From: Planctomycetia bacterium
GTDB lineage: Bacteria; Planctomycetota; Phycisphaerae; UBA1845; UTPLA1
Direction of reading: 5' to 3'
DNA: 64,000 nucleotides
Assembly (NCBI GenBank): GCA_015075745.1
Contig: JABTTW010000001.1
Coordinates: 2,976,001 to 3,040,000, forward strand
Below, in pieces: positions 1 through 10,282 of the stretch (position 1 is its first letter; every line of letters begins with the position of its first letter). The position numbers were made by a program, and so were the translations under genes. The notes beneath the pieces were generated by a model. It was not told where the DNA came from and did not search any database. It saw only the letters and a list, made by a program, of their open reading frames with translations.

Positions 1-133
1 GCCCCGAGCGCGTGAAGACATGAACTTCGTGCCCATTCGCGGCCAGCGCGTCGGCCAGTTCGCTCACATGTGCAGCCACTCCACCGACCGCGATGGAGCG
101 GAGCGACTCCCACGACAACATAGCAATACGCAT
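1..133 (-). CDS. Glycosyltransferase family 4-like protein, N-terminal fragment
   Basis: Only the first 44 codons lie in the window; the gene runs off the left edge. Read from position 133 on the minus strand, the protein starts MRIAMLSWESLRSIAVGG and continues VAAHVSELADALAANGHEV. This is the typical opening of GT-B fold glycosyltransferases (glycogen-synthase-like GT4/GT5 proteins): a first beta strand, a Gly-Gly turn that contacts the sugar nucleotide, then a helix leading to a GHEVHVFTR strand. A GAGAGG Shine-Dalgarno-like stretch lies just upstream of the ATG. The donor and acceptor cannot be told from this piece. Family placement is fairly sure; function within the family is not. Confidence 0.75.
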   Translation of the reverse strand, partial: MRIAMLSWESLRSIAVGGVAAHVSELADALAANGHEVHVFTRSG

Positions 134-241
134 GGCGCGATCCTCTCTCGCATGCATTCATGACATCCGTGTCGTGGTTCATGAGGTGACCGACCAATTA
201 CGAAGCGGCATATCCGTCGGCCGCCATCGTGTTGGAAACGC

Positions 242-670
242 TCAACAGTTGCGAAGCTCACGCTCAGCTTGTATCCAGTCTGAAACAGGATCCTCTGGGG
301 CCCCGTCACGTTGCTGAATAATCCGAAACACTCGTGCGCTGATCGCCTCGTCTGCCGGTTCGACGCCCGTCGATGCTGATGCCGGGTACATCGTCTCTTC
401 ATGTACCAAAGTCCAACCGGACGTTGGAGCAGGAACCTCCGTTTTTCCCTCGGCAGAGGCGGTGGAAGCTAAGGGCCGCGCAGTGGCGTGGTGTGCCGTG
501 GCAGGCGTCTCCTCCGTGCATCGCATGGTCTGATTCAGCTCCGCCGATTGCGTGTCCTCGGCCGAACCGCGCAGGCTCCCCGTCGAGTCAGCCAACCCGG
601 ACCGCTGAGTTTCGCTCGGCGTATTCTTCATCCGATTTGTTGTCGCATGGGTGCGCGTGAGTTTTTCCAT
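242..670 (-). CDS. DUF2934 domain protein
   Basis: A 142-aa protein. The start at 670 is preferred over the longer open frame because AAGGAG (minus strand, about 682-687) sits 11 nt upstream. The first 100 residues are low complexity, rich in Ser, Thr, Ala and Glu, and probably disordered. The last 35 residues (AISARVFRIIQQRDG, then DWIQAERELR) match the DUF2934 motif, a short helical module with a conserved W.QAE.EL ending that is common in Planctomycetes and Proteobacteria and has no known function. There is no signal peptide or membrane segment. It lies between the flavoprotein reductase and the glycosyltransferase, on the same strand as both. Confidence 0.6.
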   Translation of the reverse strand: MEKLTRTHATTNRMKNTPSETQRSGLADSTGSLRGSAEDTQSAELNQTMRCTEETPATAHHATARPLASTASAEGKTEVPAPTSGWTLVHEETMYPASASTGVEPADEAISARVFRIIQQRDGAPEDPVSDWIQAERELRNC

Positions 671-752
671 TGTCGTGTTCTCCTTATTGCGGCGGACCGT
701 CGAAGCACGGGGCACCAAAATGCGATTGCGCGATACACATGCTGCACAGCGT

Positions 753-2351
753 TTACCGCGTCCAGGCCAGCCACTTGTTGAAGAGCCGCTTCACGAATGG
801 CGTCACGCGCGTGCGACTGTATTGATCGCCGAGGTTGCGAATCGCGTCGGCCAGTGTTGGATAAGGGTGGATCGTGCTGCCGATCTTGCTCAAGCCCAAT
901 CCGTGCGTCATTGCCAGCGTGATCTCGGAGATCAGGTCACCAGCATGACTCGCAACGATCGTTGCTCCGATGATCTTGTCGGTGCCCTTCTTGACGTGGA
1001 CTTTCACGAAGCCTTCGTCTTCTCCGTCCAGAATCGCCCGGTCCACGTCGCGAAACTCCCGCACGAACGTGTCGACTTCGATGCCCTTCTCCCTGGCCTG
1101 CCCTTCGTACAGTCCAACGTGGGCAATCTCCGGGGTTGTATATGTACACCACGGAATCACCAGCGACGACGACTTCCTGCGGCCCATGAACAGCGCGTTC
1201 TGAATCAAGATGCGCGCCGTGAAATCGGCCATATGCGTAAACTGGTACGGCGAACAAATGTCGCCCGCGGCGTAGATCATGGGGTTCGTCGTCTGCATGC
1301 GTTCGTTGACCGTCACCCCCTTCTTGTCGTAATTCACACCAACGGCGTCCAGATTCAGATTCTCGACGTTTGGCGCTCGGCCGACCGAGACCAATAGTTT
1401 GTCGACCGGCTCGTCATACCCAGTGCCGTGCGATTCGACCGTGAGTTGGATTCCCGCGCCATTCTTGATCTCCAGGCTCTTGCCGCAACAAAGCAGCTTG
1501 ACGCCGGATCGCAAAATCGCCCGTTGCACGATCGCCGCCGCGTCACGGTCTTCGCGCGGCAGGATGTCGTGTTCGGCCTCAACCAGAAACACGTCGGCCC
1601 CGAGTTGGGCAAACGCCTGCGCCATCTCACAACCGATCGGGCCGGCGCCAATGACGCCGAGTCGTTGCGGCAATTCGGTCAATGAAAAGAGTGTTTCATA
1701 AGTCAGATACTCGACGGAACTCAAACCAGGAATCGCCGGCGCCGCGGCCCGCGCTCCGGTCGCGATTACCGCCCGCTTGAAGTTAAGCTTCGCGCCGTTC
1801 ACGCCGACCGTGTTCGAATCCACAAACGTCGCCTGCCCGAAAAAGACGTCGATGCCCAGGTCACGGAACCGCTGTGCTGAATCGTTCGGGCTGATGTGGG
1901 CGCGCAGCCGTCGCATCCGCTGCATCGCCGCCGCGAAGTCTGCGTTCACATCGTCTGGAACTTCCACCCCGAACTCACGCGCATTTCGCACGCCGGCCGC
2001 CACACGGGCCGCGCTGATGACTCCTTTCGAAGGCACGCAGCCAACATTCAGGCAGTCGCCGCCCATCAGATGTCGTTCGATCAACGCCACTTTGGCGCCC
2101 AGCCCCGCGGCTCCGGCGGCCGTTACAAGGCCCGCTGTGCCGGCTCCGATCACGACGAGATTGTATCGGCCGCTCGGTTTCGGGTTCACCCAATCCACAG
2201 GATGAACGTTGCGAACCAGCTCCCGATTGAACTCGTCCGCCGGACTGATCTGCGGCAATCGCTCGATCAACGGCTGATCGACCATTCTCGTGTTTTCTTC
2301 CCGCGGCACGGGGTCCTCCATCCTCTTCTTATCGAGACTGCTTGTCGACAT
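753..2351 (-). CDS. Dihydrolipoamide dehydrogenase / mercuric reductase-like flavoprotein
   Basis: A 532-aa class I pyridine nucleotide-disulfide oxidoreductase. After a 60-residue N-terminal extension comes the FAD-binding GAGTAG (about 69-74), then the redox motif GGDCLNVGCVPSK with cysteines at about 100 and 105. A second Rossmann motif, GVIGAGPIGCEMAQ, binds NAD(P)H. The C-terminal interface domain ends with a HPYPT motif carrying the catalytic His. It lacks the N-terminal metal-binding domain and the C-terminal Cys pair of true mercuric reductases, so Hg(II) reduction is not supported. The extension before the FAD motif resembles a group of soluble reductases often labelled mercuric reductase in planctomycetes; their substrate is unknown. 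Internal ATGs at 2321 and 2285 are alternative starts. No lipoate-enzyme genes are nearby. Confidence 0.8.
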   Translation of the reverse strand: MSTSSLDKKRMEDPVPREENTRMVDQPLIERLPQISPADEFNRELVRNVHPVDWVNPKPSGRYNLVVIGAGTAGLVTAAGAAGLGAKVALIERHLMGGDCLNVGCVPSKGVISAARVAAGVRNAREFGVEVPDDVNADFAAAMQRMRRLRAHISPNDSAQRFRDLGIDVFFGQATFVDSNTVGVNGAKLNFKRAVIATGARAAAPAIPGLSSVEYLTYETLFSLTELPQRLGVIGAGPIGCEMAQAFAQLGADVFLVEAEHDILPREDRDAAAIVQRAILRSGVKLLCCGKSLEIKNGAGIQLTVESHGTGYDEPVDKLLVSVGRAPNVENLNLDAVGVNYDKKGVTVNERMQTTNPMIYAAGDICSPYQFTHMADFTARILIQNALFMGRRKSSSLVIPWCTYTTPEIAHVGLYEGQAREKGIEVDTFVREFRDVDRAILDGEDEGFVKVHVKKGTDKIIGATIVASHAGDLISEITLAMTHGLGLSKIGSTIHPYPTLADAIRNLGDQYSRTRVTPFVKRLFNKWLAWTR

Positions 2352-3205
2352 GACTGCTCAATCTCCAGTCGTATGCAAGCCACTCAATCGACGAGCCGGC
2401 GCCGCTTTCCATGGCCTGTCTCAATTCTGGCGAGTATCACGCGCCGGATTTTGCCGTACTGCTCGCGAATTGCACGAAGTCGTTGCGGCACCAGTCATGG
2501 AGTGTCGTGAGACGGAGCACGTTTACCCATCACCGCCAGCTTTGGCCCGGCCGCGGCGTGTTCACATGTGCTGCTACATCCGCGACTCCGCCCGTGCCAA
2601 CTGCCATGCCTGATGCCTCTTAGGTCTTCATGCACGACCCCGTTTCACACGAAAGCGAATGCGACTGTTTACGTGCATCGCGGCCTGCACCGGCCGCTTC
2701 GCCCATGAACGCGCACAAAAAAAGCCGGCGCGGTTAAACACCGTGAAGGTGCTGAACCACGTCGGCCTACGCAGAAACGAGCCACCCGGCATGCCCGGAG
2801 TGCCCTTTTGTTCGTCATCCGATCCGAGCGATCGAAATCGACGCGAAACGCGTCGGGATTTCCCTCGCTACCATCATGGTAGGGCATGTGGAATAAGAGT
2901 CAAGCGCGGGAGAATTCTCTTCGATGCGTACCGATCATGCGTATTCATCGGTATGTAAATCGGACGAATCGCCCCGCGGCATCCCGGCCAGCGAGGTCAA
3001 TTCAGCGACTGGCTTGACAACTTCGTTAGCAGGACCATCGCCAAACTGGCAAGCGCAAGCTCGCGACGCTGTGCTTCTTGTGCCATGCCTGATTCCAAAT
3101 CGTAGAAGGAGCGGCGACAAGGAGAGCGAATCCTGGTGCCTTGCTCTACTCAAGCCCGAGCGTTGCAGACGTGTAAGTCTGGTGGTTTAAGACGATTGCG
3201 ATCAA
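2352..3205. other. Gene-poor stretch, no supported gene
   Basis: About 850 bases with only short overlapping frames on both strands, none with a recognisable domain or a good ribosome site. It separates the reductase gene from the tRNA/integrase scar at 3206-3708 and may be eroded accessory DNA. Confidence 0.4.
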
Positions 3206-3285
3206 GTAGCGGCGTAATTCGGTGGTGAAACACCATCTTCCCAAGCTTAACGTCGCGGGTGCGAATCCCATCGACCTCCTCCACA
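3206..3285 (+). pseudogene. Decayed tRNA-Gly(CCC)-like sequence
   Basis: The stretch aligns by eye with bacterial tRNA-Gly. It has a D-arm-like GGTGG, the anticodon loop CTTCCCAAG (anticodon CCC), a T-arm-like GCGGGTGCGAATCCCA and a terminal TCCA. The acceptor arms no longer pair and the T stem is imperfect, so it is unlikely to fold as a working tRNA. It lies shortly before an integrase remnant, so it may be a tRNA fragment carried on an old integrated element. Confidence 0.4.
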
Positions 3286-3360
3286 TTCGAGAAAGCACTA
3301 CCTCCGGGTTCGGCAATTGACGGGTTCGGTACTTGACTCGAATAGAAGTTGAAGGCTATT

Positions 3361-3634
3361 TGCCGAAACGCCGCGCACGCTTGCGTATTTTAGGTTGGCC
3401 CGACGATCCGCGATCACCAATTGGTCAAACGTAGTGAACCCGCGGACCACTCAAACTCTGGCCGGACATGTGGACATCAAGACCACGATGCAGTTCTGCG
3501 CTCAGGCGACGGACGGTCAGTTGGAGAAAGTGAGAGAAGCAAGGATCGCGAAAACGAGTGAGGTCAAATCGACATCGGCTGACCCCAAAGGGAGCCCAAG
3601 GGTGGCAAAGGCGGGCAAAAAACCCGCTTTTTGA
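3361..3634 (+). pseudogene. Tyrosine recombinase (integrase) C-terminal remnant
   Basis: The frame encodes a piece resembling the end of phage-type integrases: RRSAITNWSN, then NPRTTQTLAGHVDIKTTM, then QFCAQATDGQLEKVREARI. In the family the LAGH motif carries a catalytic His and the segment after TTM should carry the nucleophilic Tyr; here that segment reads QFCA, so the Tyr appears lost. The N-terminal core-binding domain and the first catalytic Arg are absent upstream. It stops at the terminator just before tRNA-Phe, the usual position of an element integrated at a tRNA 3' end. I read it as a dead integrase fragment. Confidence 0.6.
3611..3632 (+). terminator. Rho-independent terminator after the integrase remnant
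   Basis: GCGGG, a CAAAAAA loop and CCCGC are followed by TTTTT on the plus strand. It separates the integrase remnant from the convergent tRNA-Phe gene. Confidence 0.6.
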
Positions 3635-3635
3635 C

Positions 3636-3708
<73 letters not shown>

Positions 3709-3888
3709 GATGCGTCTCGCGGATATCCGCGAGTCCTCGACCAAGCGAGGGCCCGGCATTATCCGAGAGGGTGAAGGGCGATGCAAGGCCCCTTGCCGCG
3801 GACGAGGACGATGCTCGGAACCAATGGGGATCGGCTGCCATGCCACCATCATATTCAGTACAGATTCTTCGACCGAAAGGACCGGCAT

Positions 3889-5595
3889 TTAGGACCGGGC
3901 GAATTTGGAAGGATCCAACGAGCCCAAACCCTGATCCCACTCGATCGTGATGCCGCCGCGCCGTGAGGCCTGCTTGGCACGCTTCTTGGCCTGCTCTTTC
4001 TCGGCGGCTGCGCGCCGGGCAGCGATCTCGGCGAGTTCCTCGGGGGTCGGCTCGCGCGGGGGCGTCTTCATCGAGAGCGAAATCTTCTTGTTCACCGTGT
4101 CGACCGCCAGCACACGTACATCTACCTCGTCGCCGGGCTTGACCTTGTCGGTGACGGCCTTGACGTGCGTGTCGGCCAGCTCGGAGATGTGAATGAGGCC
4201 GTCGATGCCCTCTTCCAACTCGACGAAAGCGCCGAAATCAGCGGTGCGGGCGACCTTGCCCTTGATCTTCGCACCGGCGGGAAAGCGCTCGGCGACCGAT
4301 GCCCACGGATCGTCCTTTACGGCCTTTAAGCTCAGTGAGATGCGCTGCTTACCCTGATCGACGCTGAGGATCGAAACCTCCACGACGTCGCCATCCTTGA
4401 CAATCTCCGATGGATGGCGAACGCGCCGGGTCCACGACAGCTCGCTGATGGGAAGCAGGGCCTCGACGCCGGGTTCAAGCTCGACGAATGCGCCGAAGTT
4501 CTGCATGCGGACGACTCGCCCGTTGACTTTTGCGCCGGGGATGTATCGATCCGCGACGTTGGTCCACGGATTGGGCTTCACTTCCTTGAGGCTCAGAGAG
4601 ACCTTTTCTTTGTCTCGCTGGAGCTTGATGACCTTGACCTCGACCTCGTCGCCGACCTTGACGACTTCCTCCGGCTTGTTGATGCGGCCCCAGCTCATGT
4701 CGCTGACGTGCAGCAGGCCGTCCACGCCTCCCAGATCGATAAAGGCACCGTAGTCGGTCAGGCTCTTGACGGTTCCCTTTCGAATCTGTCCGAGAACCAG
4801 CTCGCCGAAGACCTTGTGCTTCTCCTGCTCGGCCTCGACCAGCAGCACCTTGCGGCGCGACAGGACGATGTTCTGCTCGTTCGCTTCAAACTTGGTAACT
4901 TCGGCGCGGATGGTCTGTCCCAGGAGCGCCGAAATGTCCTTGAGGAAATGCACATCGACCTGGCTGGCGGGAATGAAGCCGCGAAGGCCTTCGATATCCA
5001 CCTCGAGGCCGCCCTTGTTCATGCCGCTGACGACACCGGAGACGATGGTGCCGGGCTGCATGGTGGCGAGCGCTTGAAGCTCGCGGGCCTTCTTTCGTGA
5101 GACGATGAGCAGACCGAGTCGCTCGTCCTTTCCGACCACGGAGACTTCAATCGGATCACCAACGGCGTACTTCTCATCCCTGCCGAATTCGGCATGCGGC
5201 ATACTGCCGAGGCTCTTGCCATCGAAGTCGATCAGAACATCCTGCGAACCGATATTGGCGACGCGGCCCTTGATCAGTTGGGCCTCCTCGGGCTCCTGAA
5301 CCTTTGGCGCCGCGTCGGCCGCGGCGGCCATTTCCTCGGCGGTCATTCCACCCATCATCGTGTTCAACTCGCGTTCCACCGAATCCTGCTCGCCGTCCGT
5401 CATCGCCGCGACAAGATCGGCCGGGCTCTTTGGCGCCGGGGCACTCGGTCGATGCGGCTTGTTCGCGGGTGGCGCGTCAGGCGTTGGTGCTTGCGGTTGT
5501 GAATTTGTATCGGACACAGGCGGAGTGTGATGGGTTGGTTCCATGGAACGCTCTTCGTGGGACGAGGATGAGGGTTGTGGTGATTGATCCGTCAT
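3889..5595 (-). CDS. rpsA: Ribosomal protein S1 (multi-S1-domain RNA-binding protein)
   Basis: A 568-aa protein with about 100 low-complexity N-terminal residues (Pro/Ser/Ala rich) followed by about five S1 OB-fold repeats at roughly 105-170, 180-250, 270-335, 355-422 and 440-508. Repeats 3-5 carry the clearest motifs (YGAFIDLGGVDGLLHVSDMS; FGAFVELEPGVEALLPISEL; FGAFVELEEGIDGLIHISEL). The tail is basic (KKRAKQASRRGG). S1 holds mRNA on the 30S subunit during initiation. Bacterial S1 has four to six repeats, so length and repeat number fit, although the acidic Pro-rich N-terminus is unusual and a related S1-type protein cannot be excluded. A second ATG at 5544 could be the start; neither has a strong Shine-Dalgarno. 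The gene lies downstream of rpoD on the same strand, beyond a terminator. Confidence 0.85.
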   Translation of the reverse strand: MTDQSPQPSSSSHEERSMEPTHHTPPVSDTNSQPQAPTPDAPPANKPHRPSAPAPKSPADLVAAMTDGEQDSVERELNTMMGGMTAEEMAAAADAAPKVQEPEEAQLIKGRVANIGSQDVLIDFDGKSLGSMPHAEFGRDEKYAVGDPIEVSVVGKDERLGLLIVSRKKARELQALATMQPGTIVSGVVSGMNKGGLEVDIEGLRGFIPASQVDVHFLKDISALLGQTIRAEVTKFEANEQNIVLSRRKVLLVEAEQEKHKVFGELVLGQIRKGTVKSLTDYGAFIDLGGVDGLLHVSDMSWGRINKPEEVVKVGDEVEVKVIKLQRDKEKVSLSLKEVKPNPWTNVADRYIPGAKVNGRVVRMQNFGAFVELEPGVEALLPISELSWTRRVRHPSEIVKDGDVVEVSILSVDQGKQRISLSLKAVKDDPWASVAERFPAGAKIKGKVARTADFGAFVELEEGIDGLIHISELADTHVKAVTDKVKPGDEVDVRVLAVDTVNKKISLSMKTPPREPTPEELAEIAARRAAAEKEQAKKRAKQASRRGGITIEWDQGLGSLDPSKFARS

Positions 5596-5861
5596 GATCT
5601 CAGAGTCGCCGTCAGGAAGGCATCCTCACATCCATACGGCGGACAATTGAAAGGTCACGAGTATACGCTTTATCGAGACCATCAGCGCTGGAAGTAACCG
5701 TCCTTCCGGCGATGAAAACTTGTTTGCGACTCCGGGTTTCGCTAATCGTGTCCTTACTCGACGCGCCCCATCCAGAAAGCATGACGATTGGGGGGTCGAA
5801 CCCGTACTAGGCTAACAGAAACGCCAAGGCGAGTCGAGCCGGAACAAAAACCCTGTGAGCC

Positions 5862-5902
5862 AAAAAAAGGCGGTCCGTGAGACGATGTTCACGGACCGCC
5901 TT
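5862..5902 (-). terminator. Rho-independent terminator of rpoD
   Basis: On the minus strand AAGGCGGTCCGTGA and TCACGGACCGCCTT form a perfect 14-bp stem around an 8-nt loop, followed by a T run. It lies about 70 nt beyond the rpoD stop codon and marks the end of the dnaG-rpoD unit. Confidence 0.9.
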
Positions 5903-5969
5903 GGTGTTCCCTTATCAATTGCTTAACAATCCGCCCGGCCCCACGGAGGGGCCCGCTAACAGAGCGCTG

Positions 5970-7766
5970 CTACATCGGCTCTTCGTGATGCTGGATGTTG
6001 CCATCCTTGTCGAGGAAGCCTTCGAGCTTGCGGCAGCGCACCGGGTGCTGAAGCTTGCGAATGGCCTTGGCTTCGACCTGTCGCACGCGTTCGCGCGTGA
6101 CCTTAAAGATCTTGCCGACCTCTTCGAGGGTATATGTGTATCCGTCGCCGATTCCATACCGGAGCTTGATAATCTCCCGCTCTCGATAGGTCAGGCTCTT
6201 GAGAACCTGCTCGATGCGGTCCTTGAGCATCTCGTTGGTGGCCGTGCTGACCGGGCTTTCAGCGGAACCGTCCTCGATGAAGTCACCGAAGTAGGAATCT
6301 TCGCCTTCACCGACGGGCCTATCGAGCGAGATGGGGTGCCGGCTGATCTTCAGGACCCGGCGAACCTCGCTCAGCGGCATGCGTGCCTTCTTGGCGATTT
6401 CGTCGATCGTGGGCTCACGGCCGAGCTCCTGGAGCAGATCGCGCGAGATGTTGCGCAGGCGGCTCATCGTCTCGATCATGTGGACGGGAATGCGAATCGT
6501 GCGGGCATGGTCGGCGATGGCGCGGGTGATGGCCTGTCGAATCCACCATGTCGCGTAAGTGCTGAACTTATAGCCCCGACGATACTCATACTTATCGACG
6601 GCCCGCATCAGACCGGTATTGCCTTCCTGAATGATGTCGAGGAAGGACAGACCGCGGTTGCGGTACTTCTTGGCGATGGAGACGACCAGTCGGAGGTTTC
6701 CGCCGGAGAGCTTTCGCTTGGCGTCTTCATACTCGGCGAAGACGCGCTTCACATCGACGACGCGCTTGCACAGCATTTCCGGCGTCTCAAGGACAAGGTC
6801 CTGGAGGCCGGCGATTTCGTCGCGCATGGTCTCCTGGTCTTCTTCGGGAATGGCGGCGAGCTTCTTGGGATCGGCCAGTCGCCGCTCGATCTCGGTCATC
6901 TTCTCGGACAGGGCGAACAACTTGCGCATCATCGGCGTGACGCGGCTGGTTCGCAGAGCCAGCTCCTCGAAGAGGGTGACGGCTTTGCGACGGCGCTGAT
7001 GAATGCGACGCCAAATGGTCTTTTCGTTGGCTTCGGAATGACGGCCGTTGTGAAGCTCGGCCCAGTCTTCCTGATTGAGCTCCATCAGCTTTCGGACGGT
7101 GGCGAGATTGCCGGGGAGTCGCTGAAGAACGGTCTGCTTGGCCTGGTTCTCGCCGGTGGAAATCTTCATCGTGCGATCGAAGGGCAGTGAGCCTTCGTGA
7201 ACGCACTGGATCGTGTCGGCTGCGGCGGCGAGACTGCAATCCGACTCAAGCACCTTGCGCCGAAAGGCGGTGCGCGTCAGTTCGATCTTCTTGGCAAGGG
7301 CGATTTCCTGGGAGCGCGTCAACAGAGGAATCTCGCCCATCTGGGTGAGATACATGCGGACCGGATCGTCGATCCGGCGACTGGGCGCTTCGACGGGGAA
7401 CTCATCCTCGACGGCAACCGGCTCGGCCTGAGCAAACGGCTTTTTGACGGCGGTGGCATCTTCGCCGAATGCGGCCAGCTTCGTGGCTTCGGCCTCATCG
7501 ACCATGTCGATGCCGATTTCTTCGAGCTTCTGGAGAATGGCCTCAAGGCGATCAGGCAGAATGGCCTCATCGGGAAGGGCTTCGTTGAGCTCCTCCCATG
7601 TGAGATAACCGCGCTGCTTGCCCTTCTCCACCAATTCGCTCACGCTCAATTCGACCGGGTCGGCGCTTCGCGCGACGGCGGACGGCGTGGAATTCGCGGC
7701 GGCTGCCAAGACTGTTGCTGGAACGGGGGGTTCCTTCGTATGTTGTTTCGTCATCGCTCGCGTCAT
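5970..7766 (-). CDS. rpoD: RNA polymerase primary sigma factor (sigma-70)
   Basis: A 598-aa principal sigma factor. Region 1.1-like sequence occupies the first 150 residues. Region 1.2 begins [18 protein letters not shown]. Region 2 carries [19 protein letters not shown], the -10 recognition and melting helix ([19 protein letters not shown]) and region 3.0. Region 4 ends with the -35-binding helix-turn-helix [20 protein letters not shown]. The long non-conserved segment between 1.2 and 2 marks group 1 sigma factors. The open frame extends further upstream, but ATG at 7766 has GGAG 12 nt before it and matches the family N-terminus; ATG 7754 is the alternative. It follows dnaG on the same strand, as in the classical macromolecular synthesis operon, but without rpsU. 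A strong terminator follows. Confidence 0.95.
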   Translation of the reverse strand: MTRAMTKQHTKEPPVPATVLAAAANSTPSAVARSADPVELSVSELVEKGKQRGYLTWEELNEALPDEAILPDRLEAILQKLEEIGIDMVDEAEATKLAAFGEDATAVKKPFAQAEPVAVEDEFPVEAPSRRIDDPVRMYLTQMGEIPLLTRSQEIALAKKIELTRTAFRRKVLESDCSLAAAADTIQCVHEGSLPFDRTMKISTGENQAKQTVLQRLPGNLATVRKLMELNQEDWAELHNGRHSEANEKTIWRRIHQRRRKAVTLFEELALRTSRVTPMMRKLFALSEKMTEIERRLADPKKLAAIPEEDQETMRDEIAGLQDLVLETPEMLCKRVVDVKRVFAEYEDAKRKLSGGNLRLVVSIAKKYRNRGLSFLDIIQEGNTGLMRAVDKYEYRRGYKFSTYATWWIRQAITRAIADHARTIRIPVHMIETMSRLRNISRDLLQELGREPTIDEIAKKARMPLSEVRRVLKISRHPISLDRPVGEGEDSYFGDFIEDGSAESPVSTATNEMLKDRIEQVLKSLTYREREIIKLRYGIGDGYTYTLEEVGKIFKVTRERVRQVEAKAIRKLQHPVRCRKLEGFLDKDGNIQHHEEPM

Positions 7767-7965
7767 ATTTCGTGCGGCTCCAATTCGATGCAGTTTTACG
7801 GGCGGCGGGGCGAGGATTCGACCCGCGAATGTTCGCTCTCTACTCCCGATTATCGCGACCGCGGCAACCGTGCGGCGGTCGGCTCTCTCTCCCACTGGTT
7901 CGGGCGTCGGTCTGCGCCGGAAAAATACATCCGGCAAAGACGCGATGGCTCAGAACCTCGCCGAT

Positions 7966-9882
7966 TTACTCGGCGCTGCGCGGCGACTCGAAACCGGCAC
8001 CCGCAGTCAATGGGGTCGCCAGGTGTTTGTGCGCCGCAAAATGACTCACCCGTCGGGCCACTTCAGTGACGGCTAGCCGGGCGGACCGATCATCGTCGGC
8101 CGCGCTGTCGGCATCGTTGCTCGTCCCGGTCGATTCGACCGGTATGGCCTTTCCTCTCAGCCCTGCCGTGATATGGGCGAGCTGATTGTGCTCCTTGATC
8201 TGCCTGAGCCGTTCGACGGCGCCGCGGAGCGTGGCTTCATAGTTTCCGCGGCACAGGCCGGCGGCCTGCAAATCCATGATCCTCGCGGCGATGTCGACCG
8301 ACTCAAACCGGCCGAGCAGTGCGGCGAGCGACTTCTCGCATTGTTCATCGCATGCCATCTCACGAACGGCATGCGCAATCTGGCGGAGCTGGACGTCGGC
8401 GGATATCTCCGGGTCGAACTCCGAGGCAATCTCTTCGTAGAACTGGGGCTCGTTCAGCAGGACGCCGAGCAGGTCCGTCATGGCCGCCGACCCGTCATCG
8501 CGGGAGGTTGCGGCTTGACGTTTGACACTCGGGGCTGCCGGGCCGACCGACGCGGAAGGGCCCGGTCGGCGCGCGAGAAGCCTCAGTTGGCGATTCACTT
8601 CATCCGCTGGGACTCCCAGCAACTTCCCTACCTGGTTAAGAATCAACCCCCGTTGGATCGGATCAAAGGCACCCAGGTCGGTAGACCTGACGATCAGGTT
8701 CAAGAACTCCTCGACCGCCCTCCGTCGGTCCAGGGGCGAGGCCACTGCCTGGCAACGCCGCACGACCTGTTTCCACTTGAATTCTAGCGCTCCGAGTGCC
8801 GAGGTCAAAACCGCATTAAACGCCTCGGAGCCTGCGGAAATAAGGAAATCGGCGGGGTCCTTGCCTTCTGGGACGTTGGTCAGGCGAACGTCCAGTCGCT
8901 CGGTCAGGAAAAGAGGCAAGCTACTATCCGCGGCGCGCTGACCGGCTTCATCGGAATCAAATACCAGGGTGACCGAATCGACATAGCGGCTCAGCAGTCG
9001 AATATGTTCGACGGTGAGGGCGGTGCCAAGCGTCGCCACGGCCTGGGTGAAGCCGTGCTGCTGGGCCATGATGCAGTCAATGTAGCCCTCGACCAGGATG
9101 GCGTTTCTTGACTCTCGGAAGGCGTCTTTGGCAGTGGCCAGGCCGTACAGGCAACGGCTCTTATCGAACAAAGCACTCTGCGGTGAGTTCAGGTATTTGG
9201 CGTCGTCATCGGCCAGCGTGCGACCACCAAAACCGACCGTCCGACCCATGGCATCCACGATGGGGAAGATCAGCCGGTCGCGGAAGGCGTCATAGAGCGA
9301 ACCGTCCTCCCGTGGTTTGGCCAGGCCGGCGGAAAGCAGTAGGGGCTGAGGAATATCGGCCTGTCGGGCGGCAGCGACCAGCACAGTCCAGCCACCCGGC
9401 GCAAAGCCAATAGCAAATCGTTCGGACGACTCCGGCGAGATCTTCCTCGCATCGATGTAATCCCGAGCAGCCTTGCCTTGCGCTGAAAGCAACTGGGAAC
9501 GAAACCACCGAGAGGCCCACTGATTGGCCCGTTCCAGGTCCAACTTACTCGAGCCTTCGCGCTCGCTGCCGCCGCTTGATCGCTCTTCGAGGTTGATGCC
9601 GGCCCGGTTGGCAAGAATGGCCCGAGCCTCAAGGAAATCGACCCCCTCGCGGAGCTGGACAAACTTAAAGACGTCGCCTCCCGCTCCACACCCGAAGCAC
9701 TTAAACGTCTGTTTATCGGGCGTAACGTTGAACGAGGGCGTTTTTTCGTTGTGAAATGGACAGAGTCCCTTGAAGTTTCGGCCTGCCCGCCGAAGGGTGA
9801 CATATGCCGAGACGACATCCATGATGTCGGAGGCCTGTCTGATGCGATCGGTTAGCTGGTGGGCGGTACTCTGACCGATCAC
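7966..9882 (-). CDS. dnaG: DNA primase
   Basis: A 638-aa primase that lays RNA primers at replication forks. The start is GTG at 9882, with GGGAG about 5 nt upstream; the longer open frame adds 55 non-conserved residues. The N-terminal CHC2 zinc finger is seen as CPFHNEKTPSF followed by FKCFGCGAGGD. The catalytic core follows, with the TOPRIM motifs ILVEGYIDCIMAQQHG and FDSDEAGQRAA. A C-terminal helicase-binding region completes the protein. Length is close to other bacterial DnaG proteins. The 199-nt gap to rpoD and shared strand suggest one transcription unit. Confidence 0.95.
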   Translation of the reverse strand: MIGQSTAHQLTDRIRQASDIMDVVSAYVTLRRAGRNFKGLCPFHNEKTPSFNVTPDKQTFKCFGCGAGGDVFKFVQLREGVDFLEARAILANRAGINLEERSSGGSEREGSSKLDLERANQWASRWFRSQLLSAQGKAARDYIDARKISPESSERFAIGFAPGGWTVLVAAARQADIPQPLLLSAGLAKPREDGSLYDAFRDRLIFPIVDAMGRTVGFGGRTLADDDAKYLNSPQSALFDKSRCLYGLATAKDAFRESRNAILVEGYIDCIMAQQHGFTQAVATLGTALTVEHIRLLSRYVDSVTLVFDSDEAGQRAADSSLPLFLTERLDVRLTNVPEGKDPADFLISAGSEAFNAVLTSALGALEFKWKQVVRRCQAVASPLDRRRAVEEFLNLIVRSTDLGAFDPIQRGLILNQVGKLLGVPADEVNRQLRLLARRPGPSASVGPAAPSVKRQAATSRDDGSAAMTDLLGVLLNEPQFYEEIASEFDPEISADVQLRQIAHAVREMACDEQCEKSLAALLGRFESVDIAARIMDLQAAGLCRGNYEATLRGAVERLRQIKEHNQLAHITAGLRGKAIPVESTGTSNDADSAADDDRSARLAVTEVARRVSHFAAHKHLATPLTAGAGFESPRSAE

Positions 9883-10282
9883 GTTAACTCCCAAGTGGTT
9901 CAATCGGCGGCGGTGCGGATAGAGATCGTTCCGTGACCTTAACCCTTGAATTGTCCAGCGTTTGTGACGACTCGGTACGCCCTGTTCCCCCAAAGAAGGG
10001 GCTTGAAAAAGACCAGTAATTATAACACCAATACTGGGACCGGGCAAATTATCGGCGAAGAAAAATAGCTATACGACGCAGCGGGCTTTCGTTTCCTTGA
10101 TATGGGACGAAGTGCCATTTGTCAGCTTTGTCGGTAGCTGCTCATTTAGGGAGCGATTCGTTTTCCCAGTGACGGTTCGAGCGTACTCGCCGCCGGATTG
10201 CTTCGACCGTAGGATGCCGCCGAATCGGTCGAAGTCCGCGTGGACGGCGAACCGTGAATTCTTTCGTCAAGGCATGTCTATC
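9883..10282. promoter_or_regulatory. Divergent promoter region between dnaG and the LolA-like gene
   Basis: Four hundred bases between divergently transcribed genes. Long frames cross it from both sides but show no conserved sequence. Promoters for both genes must lie here; I could not assign -35/-10 boxes with confidence. Confidence 0.4.

Noticed and set aside
753-2351. True mercuric reductase
   Set aside because: The C-terminal Cys pair and metal-binding domain needed for Hg(II) are absent, and no mer genes are nearby.
4414-5100. Long plus-strand frame opposite the S1 gene
   Set aside because: It is a mirror frame of a GC-rich gene with no domain; similar shadows occur opposite rpoD, dnaG, nrdJ and the radical SAM gene.
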